This document shows, piece by piece, positions 1 through 8,022 of a stretch of 64,000 nt of DNA (position 1 is its first letter; the number at the start of each line of letters is the position of its first letter). The stretch is from Polystyrenella longa (GTDB lineage Bacteria > Planctomycetota > Planctomycetia > Planctomycetales > Planctomycetaceae), in NCBI RefSeq assembly GCF_007750395.1, contig NZ_CP036281.1:2441001-2505000 (forward strand), read 5' to 3'. The position numbers and the translations under genes were made by a program. Under the pieces are notes generated by a model. The model worked only from the letters and a program-made list of their open reading frames with translations. It made no database searches and had not been told where the DNA came from.

Positions 1-1382
1 TTGACGCCCGCGAAGGGTTGATCGGTCTGCAGCATGGAACGGTGCTGCGTGTCGTAGATGGTCACGGACCAGTTGTCCTTGGCCGGCACGTTGGGCGGCA
101 GGTGCAGCTTGTAGGTTTTGGCACCGTCGAGTGGCTGGTGTTTCGAGTCCATTCCGACAATGCCGTAGTCCGACCCGACCCCCGGTTGGATTCCTGCCAT
201 GGCCGGAGTCACACACACCGCGTTGAAGTGCATCCACAGGCGGGCATCGATCCGACGGATCCCGTCTTTCAGGAAGAAGCAATCCTTGTCGGGAAAGGCC
301 ATCACCCATTCGCTGTCGGTCTCCGGATAGAAGCGGTGACCCGGATCACGTGGATAGACGGTGTTGGCACGGGCATAACCGCTGCCGATCGCCACCGCTT
401 CGGTGAGCAGTTTCTTCATGCGAGCATCGGGTCTGAAGGGCTTGCCCTTCTGGATGCCAAGGCCGGCCATCAGACCGCGGGTTTCGGGTCCGATGAATTC
501 GATCGGCTCCTTCTGGATGATCTCATTGAGTCGCTCAAAGTAGCTGAAGTCATTCGGCGGGACCGTGTTGTAGTGGACCCCCGACATGTTCTTGAACTCC
601 ATCTTCGGCGGGTTGTCCTTCCTCGCCAGCGGATAGACCTTCAGGTTGGCCTTGATGTTGTCGGCGGACCTCTTGACGTCCGCCGGGTTGGTCACGCTGC
701 CGCGCACGTAGCCCCGCATGAAGTTCCAGACCACATAGCTCGTGGATTTGACGACAAAGTAGCCTTCCGGCACATCGCCCTCGTATCCCGGAGGCAGTAC
801 CAGGTACTTGCCGCCCTTGCCCTTGTCAGGTCCGGCCGCACCCATGTCGCTGAGGTACCGCATGTCGCCGTCGTCGAGGATTCCCAACACATCGGGCGGG
901 ACCTCGATCACGGTGGGACCGTCCTTCTCCAGATCGAGAAAGCCCCATGTGTAGAGCGAGGTGTTGTTATACGTCAGGACCAGCGACTTGGAATCGCCGA
1001 GCTGTTCCCAAAGGACGATCTGGTTGGAATCGCCCATGTTCATGTCCCGGCTCCCCTGGAGGAGGCTGTAGGTGGACACGGCGGGGATCATTTCAATGTA
1101 GACCTGCACCGCGCGGGCGCGGTCCACGTAGTCGTAGAGCGCGTCCTTGGTGCCGCCGATCGGAACTCCGTCGAAATATTCGAGGGTGCCAATAGGTGTC
1201 TCCACCTTGTCCGGGGTGATGATCGACTCCGGAATATCCGTGGTCATTTTCATCTTGGGCTGTTGCGTGTCCTTCGCTACTTGAGCGACAGCCAGCTTGG
1301 TTGTGCCGCACAAAATGCATGTCATCAGAAGCACCGCGGCAAGAGGCCCTGATTTCGTTTGGAATATTCGTTTCATGTTCAT
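1..1382 (-). CDS. Secreted DUF1254/DUF1214 protein, 3' end cut by window
   Basis: The minus-strand frame is open from an ATG at 1382 to the window edge (about 460 codons), so the C-terminus is missing. The protein starts MNMKRIFQTKSG and has a typical signal peptide ending near AVAQ. A DUF1254-type N-terminal half (YVDRARAVQVYIEMIPAVS, then DGPTVIEVPPDVLGILDDG) leads into a DUF1214-type C-terminal half with KLHLPPNVPAKDNWSVTIYD. It is a paralogue of the protein at 4754-6286; both carry GPDKGKGGKYL followed by LPPG. The family is widespread, exported and of unknown biochemistry. It is the last visible gene of the TetR-led operon, and its signal-peptide DNA is nearly identical to that of the neighbouring sulfatase. 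The antisense 444-codon open frame is a shadow. Confidence 0.88.
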   Translation of the reverse strand, partial: MNMKRIFQTKSGPLAAVLLMTCILCGTTKLAVAQVAKDTQQPKMKMTTDIPESIITPDKVETPIGTLEYFDGVPIGGTKDALYDYVDRARAVQVYIEMIPAVSTYSLLQGSRDMNMGDSNQIVLWEQLGDSKSLVLTYNNTSLYTWGFLDLEKDGPTVIEVPPDVLGILDDGDMRYLSDMGAAGPDKGKGGKYLVLPPGYEGDVPEGYFVVKSTSYVVWNFMRGYVRGSVTNPADVKRSADNIKANLKVYPLARKDNPPKMEFKNMSGVHYNTVPPNDFSYFERLNEIIQKEPIEFIGPETRGLMAGLGIQKGKPFRPDARMKKLLTEAVAIGSGYARANTVYPRDPGHRFYPETDSEWVMAFPDKDCFFLKDGIRRIDARLWMHFNAVCVTPAMAGIQPGVGSDYGIVGMDSKHQPLDGAKTYKLHLPPNVPAKDNWSVTIYDTQHRSMLQTDQPFAGV

Positions 1383-1501
1383 GGTCTTTACTCTGGTATT
1401 AGTTGTTTTGACTTAGGTGTCTTTACGTGGCTGTGGCTTCCAGCCGCAGCGTTCTCCTGCCCAACTGCGGCTGGAAGCCACAGCCACGTTAGTTTCCGGT
1501 A
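1266..1501 (-). repeat. Leader cassette copy A (hairpin plus signal-peptide DNA)
   Basis: This ~236 bp stretch matches 2971-3207 closely. Read on the minus strand it contains the tail CGTTAGTTTCC region, a long palindrome, a ~40 nt spacer and the first ~38 codons of the DUF1254 gene. The coding part is almost identical between copies. The spacer between palindrome and start codon differs most. Similarity stops just after the signal-peptide cleavage region. Confidence 0.85.
1425..1489. repeat. 25-bp perfect palindrome (REP-like hairpin), copy A
   Basis: Left arm 1425-1449 and right arm 1465-1489 are exact reverse complements over 25 bp, separated by a 15-nt loop. The arms are GC-rich and there is no T-run on either side, so it is a poor intrinsic terminator. 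It lies between the sulfatase stop and the downstream DUF1254 start. Confidence 0.85.
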
Positions 1502-1537
1502 ATCCCCGGCACAGCATGCAATGCCTTTTTGACCCAG

Positions 1538-3088
1538 TTACTTCGCAAATTTTGTCATGCTGAAGGCCGGAGGATTAGGATACTTCTTCAGAGACTGCTG
1601 GTATTCGCCCACGATCTTCATATACGGTCCGAGCACCCAGGCAGAGACTGCAACCTGGTTCCATTGTTCCCGTGGATCACGGGCAATGTTGAAGATAGAA
1701 GGATAACCCATCCCCTCGGCACGATAGCCGCCCACGCCCATGAGGGACGGGTTGCCAGCAGATGAAATGAATTCCTTTGGATAAATCCGCCAATGCTTCC
1801 AGCGCACTGCAGCAACCTCGCCTTCCATGAACGTGATCAGGCTTTCGCGCGCTGACTTCTTGTTTTTGCCCAGGAAGAAATCACCCTGATCGACGCCATC
1901 AATGGCACGGTCAGTTGGTACTTTGGCCCCGATAATGTTGGCCACTGTAGGGTAAAAGTCGTGGATAGCTACCATCTCGTTGCTCTTTGCCGGTTTGATC
2001 TTAGCCGGCCATTTAATCATGCCAGGAACGCGCAGTGAACCCTCAAGTGCATCACCAACCTCTCCACGGAACGGTCCGGGTGAACTGCCCAGGAAATCGT
2101 TGTTGGACCCCTGGGTTGTAGCCGGCCCATTGTCGGAAAGCCATATGACGATGGTGTTGTCTTCAATGCCGGCCTCCTTGATGGCGTCAAGCACCTGTCC
2201 TGTACGGTAGTCAAGTTCCATCACAGCATCACCAAAAAGCCCGGCACTCGATTTCCCCTCCAAGTCGGGATGAGGCAAGGCCGGATAATGCACATGTGAC
2301 CATCCCACATAAAGAAAGAATGGTTTCTTTTCTTTTGCCTGTTCTTTGATGTACTTCACGGAGGCTTGCGCTATGTCACCTTCGATATGCCGCCTGTATT
2401 CAAGATCGTAGGGACGGACCTTTTTCAACACATCCTTTCCGGGTTCTGATTCCCAGATAGAGGCGTGCGATTTGGCAATTTCTGCTTCCGGTATACCGCT
2501 TCTACGCATACCATCCGGATACAATGTACCGTCGGTGGTTTGTAAAATCCCAACATGGTATTCATCAAAGCCCTGGTGAATGGGCAGACTTTGCTTTTCT
2601 TCACCAAGATGCCATTTACCCACAATGGCAGTGGCGTAACCTTTTGATTTGAAAAGCTCTGCCATGGTCACCTCACTATCCTGAAGTGTGCTGGGTGTAC
2701 CGGCAATAATAATACTTCCCAATCCTGCACGTTGAGAATATCTGCCTGTCAGCAAAGCCGCGCGGGTCGGTGTACAGCCCGGCTCCACAAAAAACTGAGT
2801 GAGCATGAGCCCTTCGCTTGCCAGCTGGTCGATGCGCGGCGTCGGCATGCCCCGAAGCTCGCCGCCGCTGCCGTAGCAGCCTAAGTCACCGTATCCCATG
2901 TTGTCTGACAGCATAATTACTACATTGGGCTTATCTGCCGCACCAGCGGAAGATATCAGCGCGGTTGCCTGCGTGTCCTTCGTTTCTTGAGCGACAGCCA
3001 GCTTGGTTGTGCCGCACAAAATGCATGTCATCAGAAGCACCGCGGCAAGAGGCCCTGATTTCGTTTGGAATATTCGTTTCATGTTCAT
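1538..3088 (-). CDS. Exported arylsulfatase (formylglycine type)
   Basis: Sulfatase of 516 residues. The N-terminus MNMKRIFQTKSG plus a hydrophobic stretch is a signal peptide. Sulfatase features follow in order: the metal-binding start NVVIMLSDNMGYGDLG (residues ~55-70); the modification motif C105-T-P-T-R followed by AALLTGR, where Cys would be converted to formylglycine; KWHLGE; and the second metal site IVIWLSDNGPA. I start at 3088 because an upstream in-frame start would translate the palindrome; the next gene shares this same MNMKRIF start. It hydrolyses sulfate esters outside the cytoplasm, presumably of sulfated polysaccharides; the substrate is not deducible. It sits inside the DUF1254 operon. 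Confidence 0.93.
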   Translation of the reverse strand: MNMKRIFQTKSGPLAAVLLMTCILCGTTKLAVAQETKDTQATALISSAGAADKPNVVIMLSDNMGYGDLGCYGSGGELRGMPTPRIDQLASEGLMLTQFFVEPGCTPTRAALLTGRYSQRAGLGSIIIAGTPSTLQDSEVTMAELFKSKGYATAIVGKWHLGEEKQSLPIHQGFDEYHVGILQTTDGTLYPDGMRRSGIPEAEIAKSHASIWESEPGKDVLKKVRPYDLEYRRHIEGDIAQASVKYIKEQAKEKKPFFLYVGWSHVHYPALPHPDLEGKSSAGLFGDAVMELDYRTGQVLDAIKEAGIEDNTIVIWLSDNGPATTQGSNNDFLGSSPGPFRGEVGDALEGSLRVPGMIKWPAKIKPAKSNEMVAIHDFYPTVANIIGAKVPTDRAIDGVDQGDFFLGKNKKSARESLITFMEGEVAAVRWKHWRIYPKEFISSAGNPSLMGVGGYRAEGMGYPSIFNIARDPREQWNQVAVSAWVLGPYMKIVGEYQQSLKKYPNPPAFSMTKFAK

Positions 3089-3207
3089 AGTCTTTACTCT
3101 GATATTAGATCTCTTGACTTCGTTGCCTTTCCGTGGCTGTGGCTTCCAGCCGCAGCGTTCTCCTACCCAACTGCGGCTGGAAGCCACAGCCACGTTAGTT
3201 TCCGGTA
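2971..3207 (-). repeat. Leader cassette copy B (hairpin plus signal-peptide DNA)
   Basis: Second copy of the cassette at 1266-1501, here fused to the sulfatase. It spans the palindrome, the spacer and the signal-peptide codons. The two mature proteins are unrelated, so the cassette was copied as a unit. Confidence 0.85.
3132..3194. repeat. 24-bp perfect palindrome (REP-like hairpin), copy B
   Basis: Arms 3132-3155 and 3171-3194 are exact reverse complements over 24 bp, with a 15-nt loop differing by one base from copy A. It lies 17 bp past the stop of the upstream DUF1254 gene in the direction of transcription. Confidence 0.85.
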
Positions 3208-3211
3208 TTCT

Positions 3212-4696
3212 CTATTTCACTTGCTCGATCTTGGTCATTGGGAAAGACTGGTCGAAGTAAGCTTGCTCTGGACCATAGAGCCTCAGGTAGACGAAGAAGG
3301 ACTGGCCTTTGTTGGTCTGAACCCAATTCACTTCTTTGCCCTCGGGGGCGGTCGGTCCAAAGTAAATATCCACCGATCCGTCATCGTTCTTGATCAGACC
3401 TTCGGTGCGGGATGAACGGTCCGACCGTTCGATTTCGTTGCGGATGATCAATCGGTTCTCGATGTCATAGACGGTAACCGACCAAAAGTTGGCTGCCGGA
3501 GGATTGGGCCCGACGTGGAGCTTGTAATTGTTGCCACCCATCAATGCTTTGTCGTCGGCATCGTAGTAACTGCCCAGATAGGCTGAACCTTGGCCTGCCA
3601 CTCGCGAGACCATCCCGGCCGACGTGGTGGTCGCCTCAAAACCGTAGGATGCCCGCTCGTTGAACTGCGAGTAGGTCGCCATATCGATTTTCGGATTCAT
3701 CCCGGCCATCGCGTCTTCAAAACCGGAATCCTTGCCATAGAGTGATGTTGGGAACATCTCCCTGGTTTTGTTGAAGGAGATTGCTTGCGACATGGCCATG
3801 CCAACGTCCAGACCTTGCTGCAGAATCTCTTTTTGCTGAGCAGTCGGGTTGAACGGTTTCCCTTTTTCGATGCCGAGGTCCTTGAGCCAGGCGTAGAAGA
3901 AGCGGTCGCGGTCTGCCATCGGCTCACGCTGAACATAGGTGTTCACCAGTTCCCAGAACCGCATGTCGCGTGGCTGGGTGTTCAACGCGACCTTGCCACC
4001 CGATTTGGGTTCATATTTGACGAACTTCGTTTCTGGCGGATTGTCGGCGTCCGACAATTTATAGGCCTTCACGGCTGTCCGGAGTTTCTTGGCCTCCTCG
4101 CCGGTGCCGAGCGCACGGTAGAAGTAGAGCACTCGGAAGGTGTCGGATTGGATGATTTTTCCATCGAAGTTCTTGGGGTAATTCTGTCCCGGCCCAACCA
4201 GCAACAGTTTTCCCGGCTTGCCATTGATCTCGTGGATGGGCTGCATCCAAGCGTTATCGACCACGCCGTAGATCGCACCGGGCGGCAGGTCAACGACCAC
4301 AGGCCCGGTCTTCGATAGGTCCGACATTGCGATCGTGTAAGGGGTGGTCACGTTCGCGGTCATGTACGGATAGACGCCGTCGTAACCGTCATAGAGGCCA
4401 AAGAAGATGTCGGTGTCAGACAGATCCAACCCGTTGGAGGTCTTAAAATTGCTGAGCAGGGCCGGATGCAGCGTTTCGAAATTCATCATCGGCATCGCCC
4501 AGGTCACCAGTTGAGTGGCCCGCTGCTGAAGAATCCGGCGATGCAATAGCTCCGCCGTCTTTTTGATAATGGTCTGGCCCTGAAATTCAAGTTTACCCAG
4601 ATAGGTTTCCTGAACGGTTTGAGCCGAAGCGCGCGACAGCATGGTGCAGGCTATTACTGCAACGAGAGCTACGGTGATTCGTTTTGGTTTTTTCAT
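3212..4696 (-). CDS. Secreted DUF1254/DUF1214 protein
   Basis: 494 residues with a signal peptide (MKKPKRITVALVAVIACTML, cleavage near RASAQ). The DUF1254 part includes VTTPYTIAMSDLSKTGPVVV and DLPPGAIYGVVDNAWMQPIHE. The DUF1214 part includes KLHVGPNPPAANFWSVTVYD, IDIYFGP-type strands (VDIYFGPTAPEGKEVNWVQT) and a final LRLYGPEQAYFDQSF. It is the most divergent of the three paralogues in this operon. The family is exported and often annotated only as conserved hypothetical; no catalytic residues are established. It is transcribed after 4754-6286, with a 57-bp gap. Confidence 0.92.
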   Translation of the reverse strand: MKKPKRITVALVAVIACTMLSRASAQTVQETYLGKLEFQGQTIIKKTAELLHRRILQQRATQLVTWAMPMMNFETLHPALLSNFKTSNGLDLSDTDIFFGLYDGYDGVYPYMTANVTTPYTIAMSDLSKTGPVVVDLPPGAIYGVVDNAWMQPIHEINGKPGKLLLVGPGQNYPKNFDGKIIQSDTFRVLYFYRALGTGEEAKKLRTAVKAYKLSDADNPPETKFVKYEPKSGGKVALNTQPRDMRFWELVNTYVQREPMADRDRFFYAWLKDLGIEKGKPFNPTAQQKEILQQGLDVGMAMSQAISFNKTREMFPTSLYGKDSGFEDAMAGMNPKIDMATYSQFNERASYGFEATTTSAGMVSRVAGQGSAYLGSYYDADDKALMGGNNYKLHVGPNPPAANFWSVTVYDIENRLIIRNEIERSDRSSRTEGLIKNDDGSVDIYFGPTAPEGKEVNWVQTNKGQSFFVYLRLYGPEQAYFDQSFPMTKIEQVK

Positions 4697-4753
4697 GGTT
4701 CTATTTCTTAATAGTTGGTTCTGTGTGTGTGTGTGCTTGCTGTCTTAGTTGAC

Positions 4754-6286
4754 TTACTTCAGCAACTCGAAGTCGTTGAGGACCCATGTCTTTTCGATGT
4801 AGCCTTCCATTGGGCCATAGAACCTGAAGACCACGAAGAATCCCTTGTCTGGATCTGTCTTGATCCAGTTGTTTTTGCCTTCAGGCATTTTTGGGCCGAA
4901 ATAAATGTCCACCGAACCATCGGCATTGACTTCGGGCTTACCCGTGCTGCCGACGTTGATGTTTCCTCCTGAACCGAGCAGGCTGCGGCTGATTGGGTCA
5001 TAGGCAGTCACCGCCCAGAAGCGTTTGACAGGCGGATTGGCCGGCACACGCAGTCGATAATTCTTGTCACCAAGTAAATAGGCGCCTTCTTTGTCTCTGA
5101 ACGCGGTCAAGTAAGAAGTCCCCACACCCGCCGTCGTCGAAAGTAGATTCGGTGAAACGCAAATGGCCTGATAGTGCCAAAGGGTTCGGGCGTCGATGTC
5201 GTTGTGACCGTCGTCGACGAATTTGGTATTGCGAATGAACATCTTTTCCCAATGCCGATTCGGCCAATAGTTGATCTCCGGATCGCGCGATGCGTAGACG
5301 ATTGCCCGCGACATGGCGACGCCTTGCTTGGCTGCCGTGTCGAAGATGCCTTGCATCCGCTGGTCCGGTTTGAAGGGCTTGCCCTTTTCGATCCCCAACG
5401 TCGCCAGTCGTCCCAGCAATTCTTTGTCGAACAACTCGGTCGGCTCATACTGGATGATCTCGTTCAACATCGTGAACACGGAACCATCTTCGGGAGGCAG
5501 AGTATTGGCACCCATTCCGGAGCAGTTAACGGCGGTATGTGCGCGGGGTCCCGTGGCCAAGGGGTAAACCTTGAGACGATCCTTGAACCATTTCACGGCC
5601 TGATCGCCATTGCCAACTTCGCCGAAGCCACGCATCATCGCCCAGATCCGGTAGCCCGGTGAGCGGAACACAAAATAGCTTTTCGGAGCTTCGCCTTTGA
5701 AACCTGGAGGCAGGAAGAGATACTTGCCGCCCTTGCCCTTGTCCGGTCCGGTGGGTCCGAAGTCGGTGAGGTATTTGAAAGCGGCATCGTTGGCATTGCC
5801 ATACATTCCCGGCGGGATCTCCACCACGGTGGGGCCGTCGACTTTCAAGTCGATGGAGGCGAAGGCATACACAGTGACATTGTTACCGGTCAGGTAGTTC
5901 TCAGTTGGAGTCATGAAATCGGCCATGACGCCGACGTCCGAAGCGGACTTGAACCCGAAGTCGCGAATCTGCGACTTGACGATGCTGTAGAGTGAAAGCG
6001 ACGGATAGAAATCCATATAAGCTTGGGTGGCACGCTGCCGATCCATCTCATCGTAGATTTTTTGCGTCGAAGCTTCTGTCGGAAACGAACCCCCTTCGAA
6101 CTGCAATATGCCGAAGTTGGTTTTGATCTCGGCGGGCGCCGGTTTGAAGTCCTTCGCGGTCTGTTTCGCTCCGGGGCTCTTGAAGAGGTTTTTGTTTTCT
6201 CCAGCATCGTCAGCCTGCACCGACGCTGCCATACGAACCGCCGCGAGGACGGTCAGAGCGAGGACGGTGAGTGATTTCATTTTCAT
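4754..6286 (-). CDS. Secreted DUF1254/DUF1214 protein
   Basis: 510 residues starting MKMKSLTVLALTVLAAVRMA, a signal peptide cleaved near SVQA. It has the same two-domain plan as its neighbours: DUF1254 core with DGPTVVEIPPGMYGNANDA and GPDKGKGGKYLFLPPG, then DUF1214 with RLRVPANPPVKRFWAVTAYD and VDIYFGPKMPEGKNNWIKT. It begins only 6 bp after the TetR stop codon, so the two are almost certainly cotranscribed. It is closest to the truncated protein at the window start, suggesting tandem duplication followed by insertion of other genes. Confidence 0.93.
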   Translation of the reverse strand: MKMKSLTVLALTVLAAVRMAASVQADDAGENKNLFKSPGAKQTAKDFKPAPAEIKTNFGILQFEGGSFPTEASTQKIYDEMDRQRATQAYMDFYPSLSLYSIVKSQIRDFGFKSASDVGVMADFMTPTENYLTGNNVTVYAFASIDLKVDGPTVVEIPPGMYGNANDAAFKYLTDFGPTGPDKGKGGKYLFLPPGFKGEAPKSYFVFRSPGYRIWAMMRGFGEVGNGDQAVKWFKDRLKVYPLATGPRAHTAVNCSGMGANTLPPEDGSVFTMLNEIIQYEPTELFDKELLGRLATLGIEKGKPFKPDQRMQGIFDTAAKQGVAMSRAIVYASRDPEINYWPNRHWEKMFIRNTKFVDDGHNDIDARTLWHYQAICVSPNLLSTTAGVGTSYLTAFRDKEGAYLLGDKNYRLRVPANPPVKRFWAVTAYDPISRSLLGSGGNINVGSTGKPEVNADGSVDIYFGPKMPEGKNNWIKTDPDKGFFVVFRFYGPMEGYIEKTWVLNDFELLK

Positions 6287-6292
6287 AACGTT

Positions 6293-6982
6293 CTAGCCTT
6301 CTATCTCATGAATTCTGCGACGGATTTCGAAGTCGGCCTTGAGTTGATCGCCGTACAGCGTTGAGGTCCACACTCGAAGGATTGCTTCCTGAACCGATTC
6401 CCGGTTTCCCCGCGGGCGCCGTCCAAAGTGGTGAATTAGCAAATAGGCATTCATGCGGTTGAGTGCCATGGCGACCGAACGTGCGTCAAATGGCTGGATC
6501 AGCCCCGCGTCCTGATGCTGTTCGATTCGCTGAGTCACCGCGTGGTCGAAGTCCTTAAGGAAATCAGCCCACGCTTTTTCCAACCGTTCATCCATCGGGG
6601 CAGCGTCAGAAACAGCCCTCAAAATCGGGCCCTGCTGATAGCAGACACGCACCAAGCTTTCCAACGATTGTTCGAGAAGCGGGAGCGGATCACCCTCACC
6701 CTGCAACCAAGGTGTGGCGACATCAAAAATGTCTTCTTCGATGGCGTGGAGAAGCGCCTCCATCAAGCCGTGCAAGTCCTCAAAGTACTGATAGAACGCC
6801 GACCGGCTCGTGCCGGCAAGCGACATCAACTCGGCAACCGTCAAGTCGCGGAACGGATGCGTCCAAAGAAATTTTAGCGCAGCATCGAGGATCGCCTGCC
6901 GGGTTCGTTCGGACTTCCGCAATGCAGGAGGATTCCTAGGATCGTTGCGGCTACGAATTTGTGATTGCTTTGTATCTGACAT
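6293..6982 (-). CDS. TetR/AcrR family transcriptional regulator
   Basis: 229 residues from an ATG at 6982 (MSDTKQSQIRSRNDPRN). The N-terminal TetR helix-turn-helix is clear: RQAILDAALKFLW, then DLTVAELMSLAGTSRSAFYQ and YFEDLHGLMEALLHAIE. The remaining ~150 residues form the helical ligand/dimer domain. A longer in-frame start at 7060 exists, but the extension does not look like protein and a promoter with overlapping palindrome lies across it. As the first gene of the DUF1254-sulfatase operon it probably autoregulates the whole unit in response to an unknown ligand. Confidence 0.92.
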   Translation of the reverse strand: MSDTKQSQIRSRNDPRNPPALRKSERTRQAILDAALKFLWTHPFRDLTVAELMSLAGTSRSAFYQYFEDLHGLMEALLHAIEEDIFDVATPWLQGEGDPLPLLEQSLESLVRVCYQQGPILRAVSDAAPMDERLEKAWADFLKDFDHAVTQRIEQHQDAGLIQPFDARSVAMALNRMNAYLLIHHFGRRPRGNRESVQEAILRVWTSTLYGDQLKADFEIRRRIHEIEG

Positions 6983-7019
6983 AGTGTCACATTTTAACGC
7001 TGCTATGTCAGTATTGCAA
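6977..7019 (-). promoter_or_regulatory. TetR operon promoter with overlapping operator
   Basis: On the minus strand a -35 TTGCAA (7014-7019), a 17-bp spacer and a -10 TAAAAT (6991-6996) lie just before the ATG at 6982. TGACA-TAG-TGTCA is an interrupted palindrome at 6977-6989 covering the start codon, and TGACATAG/CTATGTCA form a second inverted pair (6977-6984, 7003-7010). The predicted transcript would start almost at the ATG, giving a near-leaderless mRNA, and a bound repressor would block it. Confidence 0.55.
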
Positions 7020-7353
7020 CCGACGGTCGAATCATTCGTACGGCAGGGATTCGGCGGCACGTCGCTGACGGAGAGGTCACCGCATCGCGTTGGGTCAAGA
7101 AAGCGCTACGCCCAGCAGTTTTTGAATGCGTAAAACCGCGCGGAGGCCTGGCTCAAGAATTTGGCAATGAGGCCGGAGGCGTGAGATCCGTTACGAGCTT
7201 TTCCCGATAGTGGCGACGGGATTTGAACTTTGCAACAAACAGCCATCATACGAGTTAGGGCGAATAGCGGTCTTGGCCAGCCGACTTTGCTGATCCGTTT
7301 GAACTTGCGAAGCGGATGTCACAATATGCGGTAAAGCCTTGCCATACAAAGAG

Positions 7354-7389
7354 AAACAGCCCGCCGCAAACGAATGCGACGAGCTGTTT
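7354..7389 (-). terminator. Hairpin downstream of tRNA remnant
   Basis: AAACAGC (7354-7360) pairs with GCTGTTT (7383-7389), with a partly paired GC-rich interior. On the minus strand it lies just after the tRNA-Pro-like tail, the position expected for that tRNA's original terminator. Confidence 0.45.
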
Positions 7390-7399
7390 TGATTTCAAG

Positions 7400-7421
7400 T
7401 CGGGATGACAGGATTTGAACC
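7400..7421 (-). pseudogene. 3' tail of a tRNA (tRNA-Pro-like), truncated
   Basis: On the minus strand this reads GG-TTCAAAT-CC, a standard T-loop, then TGT, then CATCCCG as the 3' acceptor strand, then A as discriminator base. That acceptor would pair with CGGGATG, the usual 5' end of bacterial tRNA-Pro. The 5' arm of the T-stem and everything upstream are absent. Only the tail and a following hairpin remain. Confidence 0.6.
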
Positions 7422-7566
7422 AAGAGGCGTGAGTTTGACCGATTGCGGAATCAAGAGTGAAGGAAGGCAGATTTTCTCGACTAAGCTGTGATTGCCGGAA
7501 CCTCACCTAAACGAGTGGTCATCGGGAATTTGAATGGCAAAACGGCGAGGTGTTCAACTTTTGCCC

Positions 7567-7587
7567 AGGTAACACTTTAGGTAACAC
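7567..7587. repeat. Short tandem repeat AGGTAACAC x2
   Basis: AGGTAACAC occurs at 7567-7575 and 7579-7587, a 12-bp period. It resembles paired protein-binding sites and is close to tRNA-derived sequences, but its role is unknown. Confidence 0.4.
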
Positions 7588-7602
7588 CCCCCTGTATTGA
7601 AC

Positions 7603-7639
7603 AAAAAAAGGACTTACGCCTATTTGACGTAAGTCCTTT
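7603..7639 (-). terminator. Rho-independent terminator of tRNA-Leu
   Basis: Twelve-bp perfect stem (7607-7618 with 7628-7639), 9-nt loop, and on the minus strand a run of seven T directly after. It lies 11 bp past the 3' end of tRNA-Leu. Confidence 0.85.
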
Positions 7640-7647
7640 CATACCAT

Positions 7648-7734
<87 letters not shown>

Positions 7735-7940
7735 GTGGTGGTGATTATGCTTCGTAGCAAGGGGTTACGTCAAGCGTAAGGCTCCCTAATCTCCTCACGA
7801 TTTAATTTTTGCAAATCCAATCCGAAATCGCAACCTTACTTTGATTACTAGAAAGTCACTGACATCGAATCAGACAAGATGACTCAGGATTAGTTCGTGT
7901 TTCGTTCACAGTAGGTTACCATTCGATTTATCGAAGTCAG

Positions 7941-7969
7941 AAAAAAAGACTGCCCTTGAAGGACAGTCT
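7941..7969 (-). terminator. Rho-independent terminator after fabF
   Basis: On the minus strand AGACTGTCCTT pairs with AAGGGCAGTCT (one G-T pair) and is followed by seven T. It lies ~55 bp downstream of the fabF stop and ends the fatty-acid cluster transcript. Confidence 0.85.
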
Positions 7970-8022
7970 GTCTGTGTTGTTCTGATTTAAATCAAATATG
8001 GGGACTACTGGTCAGTTTCGTC

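Larger units (their letters stand above)
7020..7602. other. Intergenic stretch with tRNA-like debris
   Basis: No convincing gene is present. Open frames here are short and without family resemblance. The region holds the truncated tRNA tail at 7400-7421, a terminator-like hairpin at 7354-7389, a second weaker tRNA-tail-like string at about 7211-7228 (reading GTTCAAATCCCGTCGCCAC on the minus strand), and a 12-bp tandem repeat at 7567-7587. Confidence 0.6.

Noticed and set aside
18-1352. 444-codon plus-strand open frame
   Set aside because: Exactly antisense to the DUF1254 gene. His/Arg/Val-rich translation with no family features; the minus-strand frame has a signal peptide and family motifs.
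3089-3193. 35-codon N-terminal extension of the sulfatase
   Set aside because: It translates the palindrome and spacer; the paralogous leader at 1382 has the start at MNMKRIF.
6983-7060. 26-codon extension of the TetR protein
   Set aside because: Covers the promoter and operator; the translation lacks TetR resemblance.
7255-7506. 83-codon minus-strand open frame
   Set aside because: Runs through the tRNA tail and the terminator hairpin, so it is chance.
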